NCBI RefSeq assembly: GCF_945290125.1
Contig: NZ_CALYQV010000002.1
Span: 21,010 to 85,009 of the forward strand
DNA: 64,000 bases
Reading direction: 5' to 3'
Source of the DNA: an uncultured Lactobacillus sp.
Lineage (GTDB): Bacteria > Bacillota > Bacilli > Lactobacillales > Lactobacillaceae
Made by a program: the position numbers and the translations under genes
The notes under the pieces: generated by a model
Told to the model about the DNA's origin: nothing
Seen by the model: the letters and a program-made list of their open reading frames with translations, nothing else
Database searches by the model: none
Part shown: one piece after another, positions 46,973-55,871 of the stretch
Numbering within the stretch: the stretch's first letter is position 1
How the letters are laid out: every line of letters begins with the position of its first letter

Positions 46973-47041
46973 ATTTCTTCCTCAAGTAAAAAATCATGTA
47001 CAAATCAATTTTTAAAATTTAATACATGATTTTAAATAAAA

Positions 47042-48907
47042 CTACTTACCGTCTTTAGCAGTTTCAGCTGCATCAATTCCGGCTAATCTACCAGAGATAT
47101 AAGCAAAGCCTAAAGTACCACCTTCAAAGTCGACATAAGCCTTACCGTACATTCCAGATGCATCGGCACCAGCTACGTAAAGGTTAGGTACAGGTTCACC
47201 TTTTGGATTCAAAGCATGCATTTTTTCATCAATTGTGGCACCGCCAAGAGTTCCTAGGTTCCGGGCAATAAATTTCACAGCGTAAAATGGTCCGTTTTCT
47301 ACTGGAATCATTCTCTTGGTATCGGAGAAGAACAAATCATCTTCACCCTTCTTCTTAGCATCATTGTATTGCTCAACTGATTTTACCAAGTTTTCCTTGT
47401 CAACACCCATCTTTTCAGCCAATTCTGCAATTGTATTACCAATAAATACAACGTTAGTTGAAGCAAGCTTATTTAATAGTGCAGTAAAGTCTGTCTTCTC
47501 GTGTTCATGCTTAATATTTTCTTCAGTATCTGTTGGATAATTAAATTCCATGTAAAATTCACGGTGATTCTTCCACTTGCTATAGTGATCTTCTATTGCA
47601 ACCGTACCGCCTTCTTTGATCTTATCCAGCATTGCCTGATCTAAAACAACGAATTCAGTTTGTTGTGGTTGTTCTGACAATTCGGCTCCATGCACAGCAA
47701 AATCTAACGCGTGAGTTTCACTGGCATAACGCTGGCCACGATTATTAACGCGCAAGTTTGGAAAGTCTGCCAAAGCATTAACAGGCATCCAGTTGGGGCC
47801 GACAAGTTTAGCCATATCGCCAATATCTTTATTGCTAAATGTTTGCCAGAAGTAATGGGTTGAGCCGTTAATATGATGAGCAGTTCCTGCATCCCAGGCC
47901 ATGTTCAAACCGTCACCGGTGTTTTGCAAAACCTGTCCTTGTGTGCTGACATCACCCAAGTATTCCTTACGCATTTCAGGGTTACCGCCAAAACCACCTG
48001 TGGCAATAACAACTTTCTTAGCATTAACATGGAGCGTTTCTTCATCACTTTCAGCAATTAAGCCAACAACTTTGCCGTCATCATCTTGCAGTAATTTTTT
48101 ACCAGCAAAGCCAAAGTACATCTTGCCACCAATTGACTTGAACTTCTCAATCAATTTAGTTACTGCCTTAGTACCGCCTTCTTGATAGCCATGAAGAGTA
48201 GCCGGCATACCGATATGGTCATAACTGCCGCCAGTACCTGCGTCAACTAATTTCATAATCGCGCCGTTTTCATTTAACCAATCGACGGTTTTACCTGATT
48301 CATCGATGATGCGCCGAACAAGAATTGAGTTCATGTAGCCTTGAGAAGCGTCCATGTATTCGTCATAAAGCCATTTCTTGGAAACGACTGCATCTTGATC
48401 CTTTTGTTGTTGACTGTCGCCAGCAAACATACCTCCGGCAAACGTACTTGCACCAAGTGGAGAAATGGTTTTTTCAAATAAAGCAGCGCTTGCACCATGT
48501 TGACGAGCAGCTAAAGCAGCTGCTACACCAGCACCACCGGCACCAACTACAGCGACGTCAACGTTAATAATCTCTTCTTTCTTACCGGTATTTTGACTGC
48601 CATTTTCTTTAAGAGCATCGTAGTCAACATCAGCTTTATCAAGGGCTTCTTTTACACCCGCAATAATACCACGAGAAGTTTCGGAAGCTCCAGAAACGAC
48701 GTCAACATCAACTGATTGCTGGTCAACAATCTTTTGGGCCATTTTCTTAAATGCATTGTCAGCTAAACTGTCTGGCGCATATTTATCCAATGGTTTAACA
48801 TTAACGATTTTATCTGTGTTTACCTCAACTTCAAGGTTAATTTGGCTTTCTTTGCCTTGACCCGAGCCAGTGTATTTGCCCGGATTTGCAGTTATTTTTT
48901 TGGTCAT
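47042..48907 (-). CDS. FMN_bind + FAD_binding_2 flavoprotein reductase
   Basis: 621 residues. The N-terminal FMN_bind domain (about 1-92, PF04205) has the covalent-FMN motif D-V-V-S-G-A-S at residues 69-75. A linker follows, then a FAD_binding_2 domain (about 115-615) with VAVVGAGGAGVAAA and ATGGFGGN. There is no signal peptide, so it is a cytosolic counterpart of urocanate/cinnamate-type reductases; electrons should pass from a donor through FMN to FAD. The fumarate-binding Arg motifs are absent (HALD and DFEGGT in those places). AAAGGA precedes the ATG. It lies 28 nt after the MFS gene. Confidence 0.88.
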   Translation of the reverse strand: MTKKITANPGKYTGSGQGKESQINLEVEVNTDKIVNVKPLDKYAPDSLADNAFKKMAQKIVDQQSVDVDVVSGASETSRGIIAGVKEALDKADVDYDALKENGSQNTGKKEEIINVDVAVVGAGGAGVAAALAARQHGASAALFEKTISPLGASTFAGGMFAGDSQQQKDQDAVVSKKWLYDEYMDASQGYMNSILVRRIIDESGKTVDWLNENGAIMKLVDAGTGGSYDHIGMPATLHGYQEGGTKAVTKLIEKFKSIGGKMYFGFAGKKLLQDDDGKVVGLIAESDEETLHVNAKKVVIATGGFGGNPEMRKEYLGDVSTQGQVLQNTGDGLNMAWDAGTAHHINGSTHYFWQTFSNKDIGDMAKLVGPNWMPVNALADFPNLRVNNRGQRYASETHALDFAVHGAELSEQPQQTEFVVLDQAMLDKIKEGGTVAIEDHYSKWKNHREFYMEFNYPTDTEENIKHEHEKTDFTALLNKLASTNVVFIGNTIAELAEKMGVDKENLVKSVEQYNDAKKKGEDDLFFSDTKRMIPVENGPFYAVKFIARNLGTLGGATIDEKMHALNPKGEPVPNLYVAGADASGMYGKAYVDFEGGTLGFAYISGRLAGIDAAETAKDGK

Positions 48908-48935
48908 TACAAAATTCCTTTCAAAATCAAATCAA

Positions 48936-50162
48936 TTACTTACCACGCGGAGCATTTTTAGCAACATTAGCATCAGGTAAAATGCCAATGAAAATTGCTG
49001 TCATCATTAAGACAATACCCTGAATGATAAAAGTCAACATAAAGTTACGTCCAGCAATCATTGAAATAATAACTGGGATACAATATGAAAATAGTAATGA
49101 AACAGTACCGATCAAACCACCTGCTGAACCTGCATATTTGGGACCAATTTCAGGGAATGAGATTGGCATTGCCTGCATCAATGGGCCGGTCATCGCACCG
49201 AATAATCCACCAAGTACTAAAGAAATGGTTAATGGCAATCCTAATGGAATGAACCAAGTAAGTGCAATTAATAGACCGGCAATCAGGGTTACTGTAATCA
49301 TGATTGGCTTAGCCTTTTTAGCTTTGCCAATTAGTGCAGGACCAAATAATGAACCACAAAGACTACCGATGGTAGCTATAGCAGCGATATTATTTCCTTG
49401 AATGGTAGACATTCCTCTTGCGGCAAAAGCTGGTGGCATAATATTAGAGAAAGCCTCACTTGCTCCCATTCCGACACCAACACTGATAGCGACAATCCAA
49501 GTCTTTTTACTGTGTGCAGCTTCTTTAAAGAAATCAAGGGATGATTCAGCTTTTCCTTGTTTTACTTGAGGTTGTGGAATTTCTTCACCCTTAGGGGCAT
49601 CTTTTATAAATAGCAGCCAGCAAACTGTCAGAACTAGTAATAAACTTGCTGAAAATGTAAAGGCTGCCTTTACACTTGGAAATAAAGGACTGGTGATACG
49701 GGTTAAGATAATACCTACACTAGCCGATGCGAAGAAAACTCCCATAGCTAAATTAGTATCTTGCTTAAACCAAATACCAAAAATCTTGATAGTATTTGCA
49801 TTTAAAAGTGCCATATACACGCCAAACAATAACAACATGATCATCATGGTGACAAAATTAGTGGCAATTATCCGGCCATAAGCACCGAGTAAAGAAATAA
49901 TTAGTCCTACTGAAACAATTTTCTTAGCACCAAATTTATCTGCAAGTGAGCCAGCAGGAATACTTAAGAAAACTGCGACCAACATTGGTGCCATTGCCAA
50001 ACTTTGAAACTGTGCTGTTGACAGATGCAAAGCCGGAATAATTTGAACAGCTAATGTTGAAATTTGAAACTGAATGTAATTGCTCGTTGCATCAAGCAAA
50101 GCTACAATCGCTAAGATTACCCATCTATAGCTGGAAAGCTTAGGTAACTGTTTTTCATCCAT
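48936..50162 (-). CDS. MFS transporter of module A
   Basis: 408 residues with ~12 membrane helices. The MFS signature between helices 2 and 3 is GSLADKFGAKK. The protein resembles CynX/NarK-like or OxlT-like anion carriers. It lies 30 nt after the reductase gene and 28 nt before the FMN_bind reductase gene, all on one strand. It therefore probably brings in the substrate of the reductases or exchanges it for the reduced product. It is close in sequence to the carrier at 59510-60706. Confidence 0.85.
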   Translation of the reverse strand: MDEKQLPKLSSYRWVILAIVALLDATSNYIQFQISTLAVQIIPALHLSTAQFQSLAMAPMLVAVFLSIPAGSLADKFGAKKIVSVGLIISLLGAYGRIIATNFVTMMIMLLLFGVYMALLNANTIKIFGIWFKQDTNLAMGVFFASASVGIILTRITSPLFPSVKAAFTFSASLLLVLTVCWLLFIKDAPKGEEIPQPQVKQGKAESSLDFFKEAAHSKKTWIVAISVGVGMGASEAFSNIMPPAFAARGMSTIQGNNIAAIATIGSLCGSLFGPALIGKAKKAKPIMITVTLIAGLLIALTWFIPLGLPLTISLVLGGLFGAMTGPLMQAMPISFPEIGPKYAGSAGGLIGTVSLLFSYCIPVIISMIAGRNFMLTFIIQGIVLMMTAIFIGILPDANVAKNAPRGK

Positions 50163-50192
50163 AATAAATTAAAACTCCTTTTGTGATTAAAA

Positions 50193-51677
50193 TTAATTTT
50201 CAGCGGCATATTGCCCAGCTAAACGGCCAAATGTTTGAGCATGACTGCAAGTAAGACCTGGAACACGGTCTGGGTAACTACCCCAGAAGAAACCACCACT
50301 GGCATTACCGGCCGCATACAAATGAGGAATTGGCTTACCCATCTTATCAATTACTTCCATCTTGGTATTAATACGCAAGCCATCTAGTGTTGCTAGAAGG
50401 CGACCACCCATAATAACGCCATAGTATGGTGCTTTATCAACTGGGAATAATCTGAATTTTTCTTTACCAAAATCAGTATCAACGCCCTTGGCACACATCT
50501 CGTTATAACGTTTAACACTGTTAACCAGGTTATCTTTTGGTAAGTTCAATTTCTCAGCCAATTCTTCAATGGTATCTGCTTTTTGAACCATGCCATCATC
50601 AATTCTGCGTTGAATCTCAGCCTTATTTTCTTCAGTATTATAAATACCGGGCCAGCCTAAGCGTGAGCAACCTTGAGTCTTAAATTGTGCCAAGTGATCC
50701 ATAGTATCTTCTGACCAAATTTGTGCTTCTAGGTATCCCGGTTGTTTAGACATTGCATTAATATCAAATTGGTAAGGGACACTCTCGTTGCCAAAACGTT
50801 CGCCGTTCAGGTTAACTTTTAGCATTGGGTATGCACCCATCCAGAAATAACCAGGACCTTTAAAGTCAATTTGATAATGTTCTTCAGCGTTGGTACCAAC
50901 AGGAACAGCACCGCGGTCAAAAATAATCTCAGCTGGCTCTTCATCACGAGCTGCTCCCACTTTAAGTCCTGCCAGAATACCGGAACCATCATCACGCGGA
51001 CCATCAGAATAAACGTTCTTCTTGTAGCCAAGTGGATCCCACTTCTTCATTAATTCAACGTTGCCGCCATAGCCACCTGTACAAATGATGACACCCTTGG
51101 TAGCCTGATATTTTGTTTTTTCACCGCTATCACGATCGCTGGTAATGACACCGGTAACCGCACCACTATCATCAGTAACGAGTTCTTCAAGCTTAGTATT
51201 GTATTTAAGAGTTACTCCTAACTCCTTAACTTTATTAATTACCCAATCACCATAGTGAGCCCAGCCGTTGTCAGGCGTAGCAATTGCAAGTTCAGTGTTA
51301 AAGGCTGTGTTAACAACTGTTTCATAGTACGCATCTTTTTGTGGTCTCAAGACTCCACCATTCGGCTTTAGAATGTTATCTTCAAGCCAGTTAGCTGTTT
51401 CATCAGCATGGTTAGCCCAGGTCCAAAGTAATCTTTCATCAACATTATCTTGGAAAAATAAGGTTAAAAAGTTCATTAATTTAGCTTTATCCACCTTAAT
51501 ACCTGCTCGTTTTTGAGCATTACTATTTAGAGCGGCGAAGAAAGAACGGTAGAGAAATTGTGAACTACCCTGTTTATCAATTAACAGAACTTTAGCTCCT
51601 TTTTCTGCCGCGGTACATGCTGCCATACCACCGGCATTGCTGGCACCGGCGATAATTACATCATAAGTATTTTCCAT
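50193..51677 (-). CDS. FAD_binding_2 flavoprotein reductase of module A
   Basis: 494 residues. It has N-terminal VIIAGASNAGGMAA for FAD, central CTGGYGGN, and C-terminal NASGGFFWGSYPDRVPGL next to the flavin. There is no FMN_bind domain. About 70% of residues appear shared with 60733-62220 over the first hundred residues. Substrate-binding Arg residues of fumarate reductases are missing; the conserved YPDRVPG Arg may take the carboxylate role. It is the first gene of the operon 51677-45527 (reductase, MFS, FMN_bind reductase, reductase), downstream of a LysR gene on the same strand. Confidence 0.85.
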   Translation of the reverse strand: MENTYDVIIAGASNAGGMAACTAAEKGAKVLLIDKQGSSQFLYRSFFAALNSNAQKRAGIKVDKAKLMNFLTLFFQDNVDERLLWTWANHADETANWLEDNILKPNGGVLRPQKDAYYETVVNTAFNTELAIATPDNGWAHYGDWVINKVKELGVTLKYNTKLEELVTDDSGAVTGVITSDRDSGEKTKYQATKGVIICTGGYGGNVELMKKWDPLGYKKNVYSDGPRDDGSGILAGLKVGAARDEEPAEIIFDRGAVPVGTNAEEHYQIDFKGPGYFWMGAYPMLKVNLNGERFGNESVPYQFDINAMSKQPGYLEAQIWSEDTMDHLAQFKTQGCSRLGWPGIYNTEENKAEIQRRIDDGMVQKADTIEELAEKLNLPKDNLVNSVKRYNEMCAKGVDTDFGKEKFRLFPVDKAPYYGVIMGGRLLATLDGLRINTKMEVIDKMGKPIPHLYAAGNASGGFFWGSYPDRVPGLTCSHAQTFGRLAGQYAAEN

Positions 51678-51729
51678 TTTTGTCCCTCACTTTTTAAAAC
51701 TAATATCTCAATCGCTTACATGATACTAT

Positions 51730-51743
51730 GAATCTAGTGATTC
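51730..51743. promoter_or_regulatory. Dyad upstream of reductase A, possible LysR site
   Basis: GAATC-TAGT-GATTC is a perfect dyad 53 bp upstream of the reductase start, near where a LysR activator should bind. No equivalent dyad is obvious in module B. Confidence 0.3.
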
Positions 51744-51809
51744 TTTTCACGCGTTTCAGAATTGAAGATTACAAAATGGAATGCAGCCATTAAGCCTTTG
51801 AAATTAAGC

Positions 51810-51850
51810 AAAAAAAGCTTGCAGTATCAACATTTATATGTTGACTGCAA
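51810..51850 (-). terminator. Terminator of LysR gene A
   Basis: On the minus strand TTGCAGT and ACTGCAA pair, with a second stem CAACAT/ATGTTG inside, followed by a T run. Confidence 0.85.
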
Positions 51851-51879
51851 ACTCTGCAAAAATCACTTTCAGTTGTGAA

Positions 51880-52791
51880 TTACTTATTTTTATTTTCAAA
51901 TAAATATTCGTTTATTGCTGATTTCAATGTGCCTACCACTTTTTCAAGTACAGAATCATTGGTAAAGCTTTCCATATATGCAATACCGTAAGGCGAAATA
52001 TCATGATAATCAATGGGAATATATTTAATCCCCTCTGTTTGATAATCTGCAATGAAATTAGGTAAGATGCCATAACCCCAGCCTCCCCGAACATAAATAT
52101 CCATTGCCAAAAAGTCTTGTACAAATTTAATATGATCCATCCCTAATTTATTGATTAGGGCAGTTTGAAAATTTAATTGCACATTTAATGAGCTATTTGG
52201 ATCAAGTAAAAACAAATCCTGATCGACCAAATCAGAAATATTAATCTTAGACTTTTCAGCCAATTTTGAGCCTTGAGGACATGCTATAACTACTTTACCC
52301 TGAACCATTGGTTCAAAATTGATGTCTTCAATGATATCAACATCTTCTCGAGCAATTGCACATAAGTCTACATGATGGTTGAGAAGTTCACCGATTGAAT
52401 TATTAAGAACAAAAACAAATTGAATATTTAGATTGCTACCAGATTCCCGTAATTTACGCAAAAAAATTGGTAAGATTTTTTGCTCAAATGGTGTATCACA
52501 AACTCCTATTCGCACAAGGGTTTCTGGATCATTCTTCTTACTCTGTAAATAGGCAACAGTATAATCCATATCATCTACTACATTTCGTGCCACACGATAA
52601 AAATATTTGCCGGCACTTGTCAGTGAAATACGATGATGCGCACGATTAATTAAAGTTACCCCGATGGTATTTTCAAGATCTTTAATATTTTTGGAAACTG
52701 CTGATTGGGAAAAATTTAACTGCTCAGCTGCGATAGTAAAACTTGAATTATCTATAGCCTTGATAAAACAACGTAATTGAGTAAAATTCAT
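51880..52791 (-). CDS. LysR-family regulator of module A
   Basis: 303 residues. A winged helix-turn-helix (about 1-60, MNFTQLRCFIKAID, LNFSQSAVSKNIKDLE) is followed by a LysR substrate-binding domain (about 90-295). The ATG at 52791 has GAGG 8 nt upstream and gives the same start as its paralogue; the GTG at 52800 is less likely. It lies upstream of the reductase-MFS-reductase-reductase operon on the same strand, separated by its own terminator, and probably activates it in response to the imported compound. Confidence 0.9.
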   Translation of the reverse strand: MNFTQLRCFIKAIDNSSFTIAAEQLNFSQSAVSKNIKDLENTIGVTLINRAHHRISLTSAGKYFYRVARNVVDDMDYTVAYLQSKKNDPETLVRIGVCDTPFEQKILPIFLRKLRESGSNLNIQFVFVLNNSIGELLNHHVDLCAIAREDVDIIEDINFEPMVQGKVVIACPQGSKLAEKSKINISDLVDQDLFLLDPNSSLNVQLNFQTALINKLGMDHIKFVQDFLAMDIYVRGGWGYGILPNFIADYQTEGIKYIPIDYHDISPYGIAYMESFTNDSVLEKVVGTLKSAINEYLFENKNK

Positions 52792-52898
52792 TTTTATCAC
52801 CTCATTAAAAACCTTAAATTAATTTCTGTATATATTATAATAAAAGCTTTTAATATAAAAACATAGATTTGTATTGTCCAATTTGATTTAGTGTATAC

Positions 52899-52929
52899 AA
52901 AAAGACCATTTATCGCAAATGGCCTTTTT
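52899..52929 (-). terminator. Terminator of the double-motif flavoprotein gene
   Basis: AAAAAGACCATTT / AAATGGCCTTTTT form a 13-bp stem with one G-U pair in the transcript. Confidence 0.85.
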
Positions 52930-52937
52930 AAAAATAG

Positions 52938-54740
52938 TTACTTTATCTTACTTAACGCATCGTTAACAGCATCTTTTAGACCGCGTGACGAACTTGAGGC
53001 ACCACTGACTGCATCAACATCAACGGTATTTTCTTGAACCATTTTGGCAGGTAAAGTCTTGATAGCTTTCAAGCCGTAGTCATCTGACTCAGCTTGTTTC
53101 AAAACTTCAATATTCTTTAAGTTCTTTTGCTCATCAACAGTTACCCGGACGACTATTTCATCACCCATACCTTTAGTTGATTTACCAATATATTGATTTT
53201 CTCCGGTTTCATAGCTTTCGTGTTTAAGATCCGAAGTCAAGTGCTTTTCAGGCACAGTAGCGCCACTTGCTGCATCAGTTGTTGCAGCAACTTTTGGTTT
53301 AGCAGCATTTTCTCCCGCAATCTTGCCCCAAATTAAGCATTCTGCCAGGTTATTACCCCCTTGGTATTGGTTAGCGCAGATTCCACCTAACTCACCAGCA
53401 GAATAAAGATTAGGAATCGCTTTACCTCTGGTATCCAAAATTTCGGCATTCTTATTTCTTCTAGGACCACCTTGTGTATTAAGCATAGTTTGTTCCAGTC
53501 TGACAGCATAAATTGCGTTACCAGTAAATGCACGTAAAGTTGCCGGCTCTCTTCTAAATTCTGGATCATCCTGCTCTTGACATGCTTTATTGAAACGATT
53601 AAGGGTGTCAGACAATACAGAAGGTTCAACCCCAATTTTCTCGGCTAATTCGGAAACAGAGTCAGCCTTGATAACATTTTCTGTGTATGGCTTGTAATCA
53701 CCGATAATTTTATCATTATCTAATTCATGCTTTTTGGTTTCATCAAAAATCAAATACGGGTGCTCTTGATTTAGTGGCACTTTCCATTGACCATGATTCT
53801 TAATATGACCGTGGCGGTTTTCTTCAGTTTCATTAAAGTATCTGGTACCATCATCACCGACAACAAACGAACTGCCGGTAGCAACCGCTTCATTTTGAGG
53901 CCCTAACATTAAACGGCCACGTTGTCCTGCTGGTACCGCAAAAGCCATGCCATGAAGTAAACCTAAAGATTCATAATTATGTAAATGCCAAAAATCAGCG
54001 CCAACCTCCTGAGCCATTCTCAGACCATCACCTTTGTTGTAAAGGGTACCTAAAGGTGCCAGTCTTTTGGCGCCAATAAAGTCTTCAATCATTCTTTGGT
54101 TATTTTCAAAACCACCGGTGGTCATAACAACACCGTTTTTAGCCTGAACTTTGAGTAATTTGCCATCACGCTTAATTACTACACCGTAAATCTTTTTGGT
54201 TTCCGGATCTTGAATTAGTTCTTGAGCAGGTGTGCTGTACAAAACATCAATTTTGTCTTGCCGTTTCACTACCTGCTCTTTTAAAATCTGCCATAAGGAA
54301 GCATCAAACCAATGTTTAGTTACAGTGGTGAAATCATAGGACTCTGAACCTGGAAATTCCGGAAATTCCCTGAAAGCATAGCTTTTATCAGGGGCATATT
54401 CCTTAGCACTATTTGGTTTGACACCCAAATATTTAGAAACATATTCAGGAATGTGCACCATCCCGTCGACATAGGTGTTAATCATCTTTTCGTCAAGTTC
54501 CATTGGCGCCGTTAGTTTCTGATAATACTTTTTCAACTCATCAAAATCATTGCCAGTACCAATTAATTGGGCAGAATAACGGGTATTACCACCTTCGTGC
54601 CCTTCGGGAGCTGCATCAACCAGCAGCACTTTGACATCATGATCAGCCGCAAACCGTGCGGCAGTGGCTCCAGCACCACCAAATCCTAAAACAACAACAT
54701 CATAATTTGCATCCCATGCAATATTCTTGTGATAAATCAT
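52938..54740 (-). CDS. FAD_binding_2 + FMN_bind flavoprotein reductase with a second FMN-acceptor motif in the linker
   Basis: 600 residues from the ATG at 54740, chosen for AAGGAG directly upstream. The FAD_binding_2 part (about 1-485) has VVVLGFGGAGATAARFA and TTGGFENN. A linker holds D-A-A-S-G-A-T (residues 489-495). A C-terminal FMN_bind domain (about 510-600) has its own D-A-V-S-G-A-S (576-582). The domain order is the reverse of the 621-residue reductase. The ANRLGG motif of fumarate reductases is replaced by ANQYQGG. It is monocistronic, divergent from the cupin operon, with a cre-like sequence (AATCGCTTTCA) near 54760. Confidence 0.87.
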   Translation of the reverse strand: MIYHKNIAWDANYDVVVLGFGGAGATAARFAADHDVKVLLVDAAPEGHEGGNTRYSAQLIGTGNDFDELKKYYQKLTAPMELDEKMINTYVDGMVHIPEYVSKYLGVKPNSAKEYAPDKSYAFREFPEFPGSESYDFTTVTKHWFDASLWQILKEQVVKRQDKIDVLYSTPAQELIQDPETKKIYGVVIKRDGKLLKVQAKNGVVMTTGGFENNQRMIEDFIGAKRLAPLGTLYNKGDGLRMAQEVGADFWHLHNYESLGLLHGMAFAVPAGQRGRLMLGPQNEAVATGSSFVVGDDGTRYFNETEENRHGHIKNHGQWKVPLNQEHPYLIFDETKKHELDNDKIIGDYKPYTENVIKADSVSELAEKIGVEPSVLSDTLNRFNKACQEQDDPEFRREPATLRAFTGNAIYAVRLEQTMLNTQGGPRRNKNAEILDTRGKAIPNLYSAGELGGICANQYQGGNNLAECLIWGKIAGENAAKPKVAATTDAASGATVPEKHLTSDLKHESYETGENQYIGKSTKGMGDEIVVRVTVDEQKNLKNIEVLKQAESDDYGLKAIKTLPAKMVQENTVDVDAVSGASSSSRGLKDAVNDALSKIK

Positions 54741-54879
54741 GGTAATCTCCTTAATATAAATCGCTTTCATTAGTCAAATTAATTTTATCACATTATATTT
54801 TTTCAATATATATTATTCAGAAAAACAATAATCAATTATTAATAAATATCAATTAGCTTACGTTTACTGTTAAAATAAC

Positions 54880-54910
54880 TTGACTTAAAGTTCACGTTAA
54901 GGATTAAAGT
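54880..54910 (+). promoter_or_regulatory. MerR-type promoter of the cupin/CMD operon
   Basis: TTGACT (54880-54885) and TAAAGT (54905-54910) are 19 nt apart, longer than normal. The spacer contains a dyad, CTTAA...TTAAG (54884-54888 with 54897-54901). A long spacer with a central dyad is the hallmark of promoters activated by MerR-family regulators. Confidence 0.45.
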
Positions 54911-54945
54911 AATCTTATTAAATCAAATATAAAGGAGTTAAAAAA

Positions 54946-55359
54946 ATGGACGACCATAAAAGTGATGTGCAAAATGGTATTTTTGCTTTAGGCGAAAAAA
55001 ATAATGCTTATCAAAAATATTTTAAGGGTCAAAGCTACCTGCGAAGTTTAGTCAGTGATCCTAATATTAATGTTAGCGTCTCAAATGTTAGTTTTGAACC
55101 TGGTTGTCGCAACAACTGGCACCAGCATATCGGCGGCTTTCAAATTTTATTAGCTACTGCCGGTGAAGGCTGGTATAAAGAAGAAGGCAAGCCGGCACGT
55201 AAACTGCACCCAGGGGATGTAGTCGTAGTTCATGACAGTGTCAAACATTGGCATGGTGCTACTAAGAACAGTTGGTTTGCACATATAGCTATTACTGCGG
55301 GTACACCCAAATGGCTGGAGCCTGTTACAGAGGAAGAATATGAGAAACTGGAGGACTAA
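54946..55359 (+). CDS. Cupin-domain protein
   Basis: 137 residues forming one small beta-barrel (cupin_2). Metal-ligand candidates are in NNWHQHIGGFQILL (two His) and the later HDSVKHWHG. It has the usual partner, a carboxymuconolactone-decarboxylase-like protein encoded 2 nt downstream; such pairs are common in bacteria and are often induced by aldehyde or redox stress. No precise reaction is established. AAAGGAG lies before the ATG. Confidence 0.82.
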   Translation: MDDHKSDVQNGIFALGEKNNAYQKYFKGQSYLRSLVSDPNINVSVSNVSFEPGCRNNWHQHIGGFQILLATAGEGWYKEEGKPARKLHPGDVVVVHDSVKHWHGATKNSWFAHIAITAGTPKWLEPVTEEEYEKLED

Positions 55360-55361
55360 AA

Positions 55362-55679
55362 ATGAAAAAACAAACTGCTGGTAGAGATAAATTAGGTGAT
55401 TTTGCTCCTAAGTTTGCGGAATTAAATGATGATGTTTTATTTGGCGAAGTTTGGTCAAGAGAAGATAAATTATCTGCGCGCGACCGTAGTATGATTACCT
55501 GTGCTGCATTAATGGCACAAGGAGCTTTTCCCCAGCTTAAATCACATATGATTATAGGAAAAAAGAACGGTATTACCAAAGACGAAATGGTGGAGTTGAT
55601 TACTCACTTGGCCTTTTATTGTGGCTGGCCTAAAGCATGGTCTGCGTTTGGCCTGGCGCAAGAAGTTTTCACTGATTAA
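55362..55679 (+). CDS. Carboxymuconolactone decarboxylase (CMD) family protein
   Basis: 105 residues, all-helical CMD fold (PF02627), with the core RDRSMITCAALMAQGAF...LKSHM and the C-terminal ITHLAFYCGWPKAWSA. It has one Cys in the core rather than the CxxC of AhpD, so it is not an obvious peroxidase. GGAGG lies before the start within the end of the cupin gene. It is probably cotranslated with the cupin protein, and the two may act on one small substrate. Confidence 0.83.
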   Translation: MKKQTAGRDKLGDFAPKFAELNDDVLFGEVWSREDKLSARDRSMITCAALMAQGAFPQLKSHMIIGKKNGITKDEMVELITHLAFYCGWPKAWSAFGLAQEVFTD

Positions 55680-55871
55680 AATTTTTAACTAAAACGGCTG
55701 GTCTGTTTTGCTCATATAATCTCCAAACTTGTCCTAAATTTGAGGGTCATATCACTGCTTCGTCCGGCTGCTTTTTTATGTCTAAAAACTTTGACCTTTA
55801 AAGGTATCAGCAGCTGAAAATTTATGTTACTCTTGATGGGTATTAAAAGAAATTACGGGAGTAAAACGATC

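Noticed and set aside
45527-54740. Labelling the flavoproteins as fumarate reductases
   Set aside because: The Arg motifs that bind fumarate are absent in all of them, and no succinate-pathway genes are nearby.
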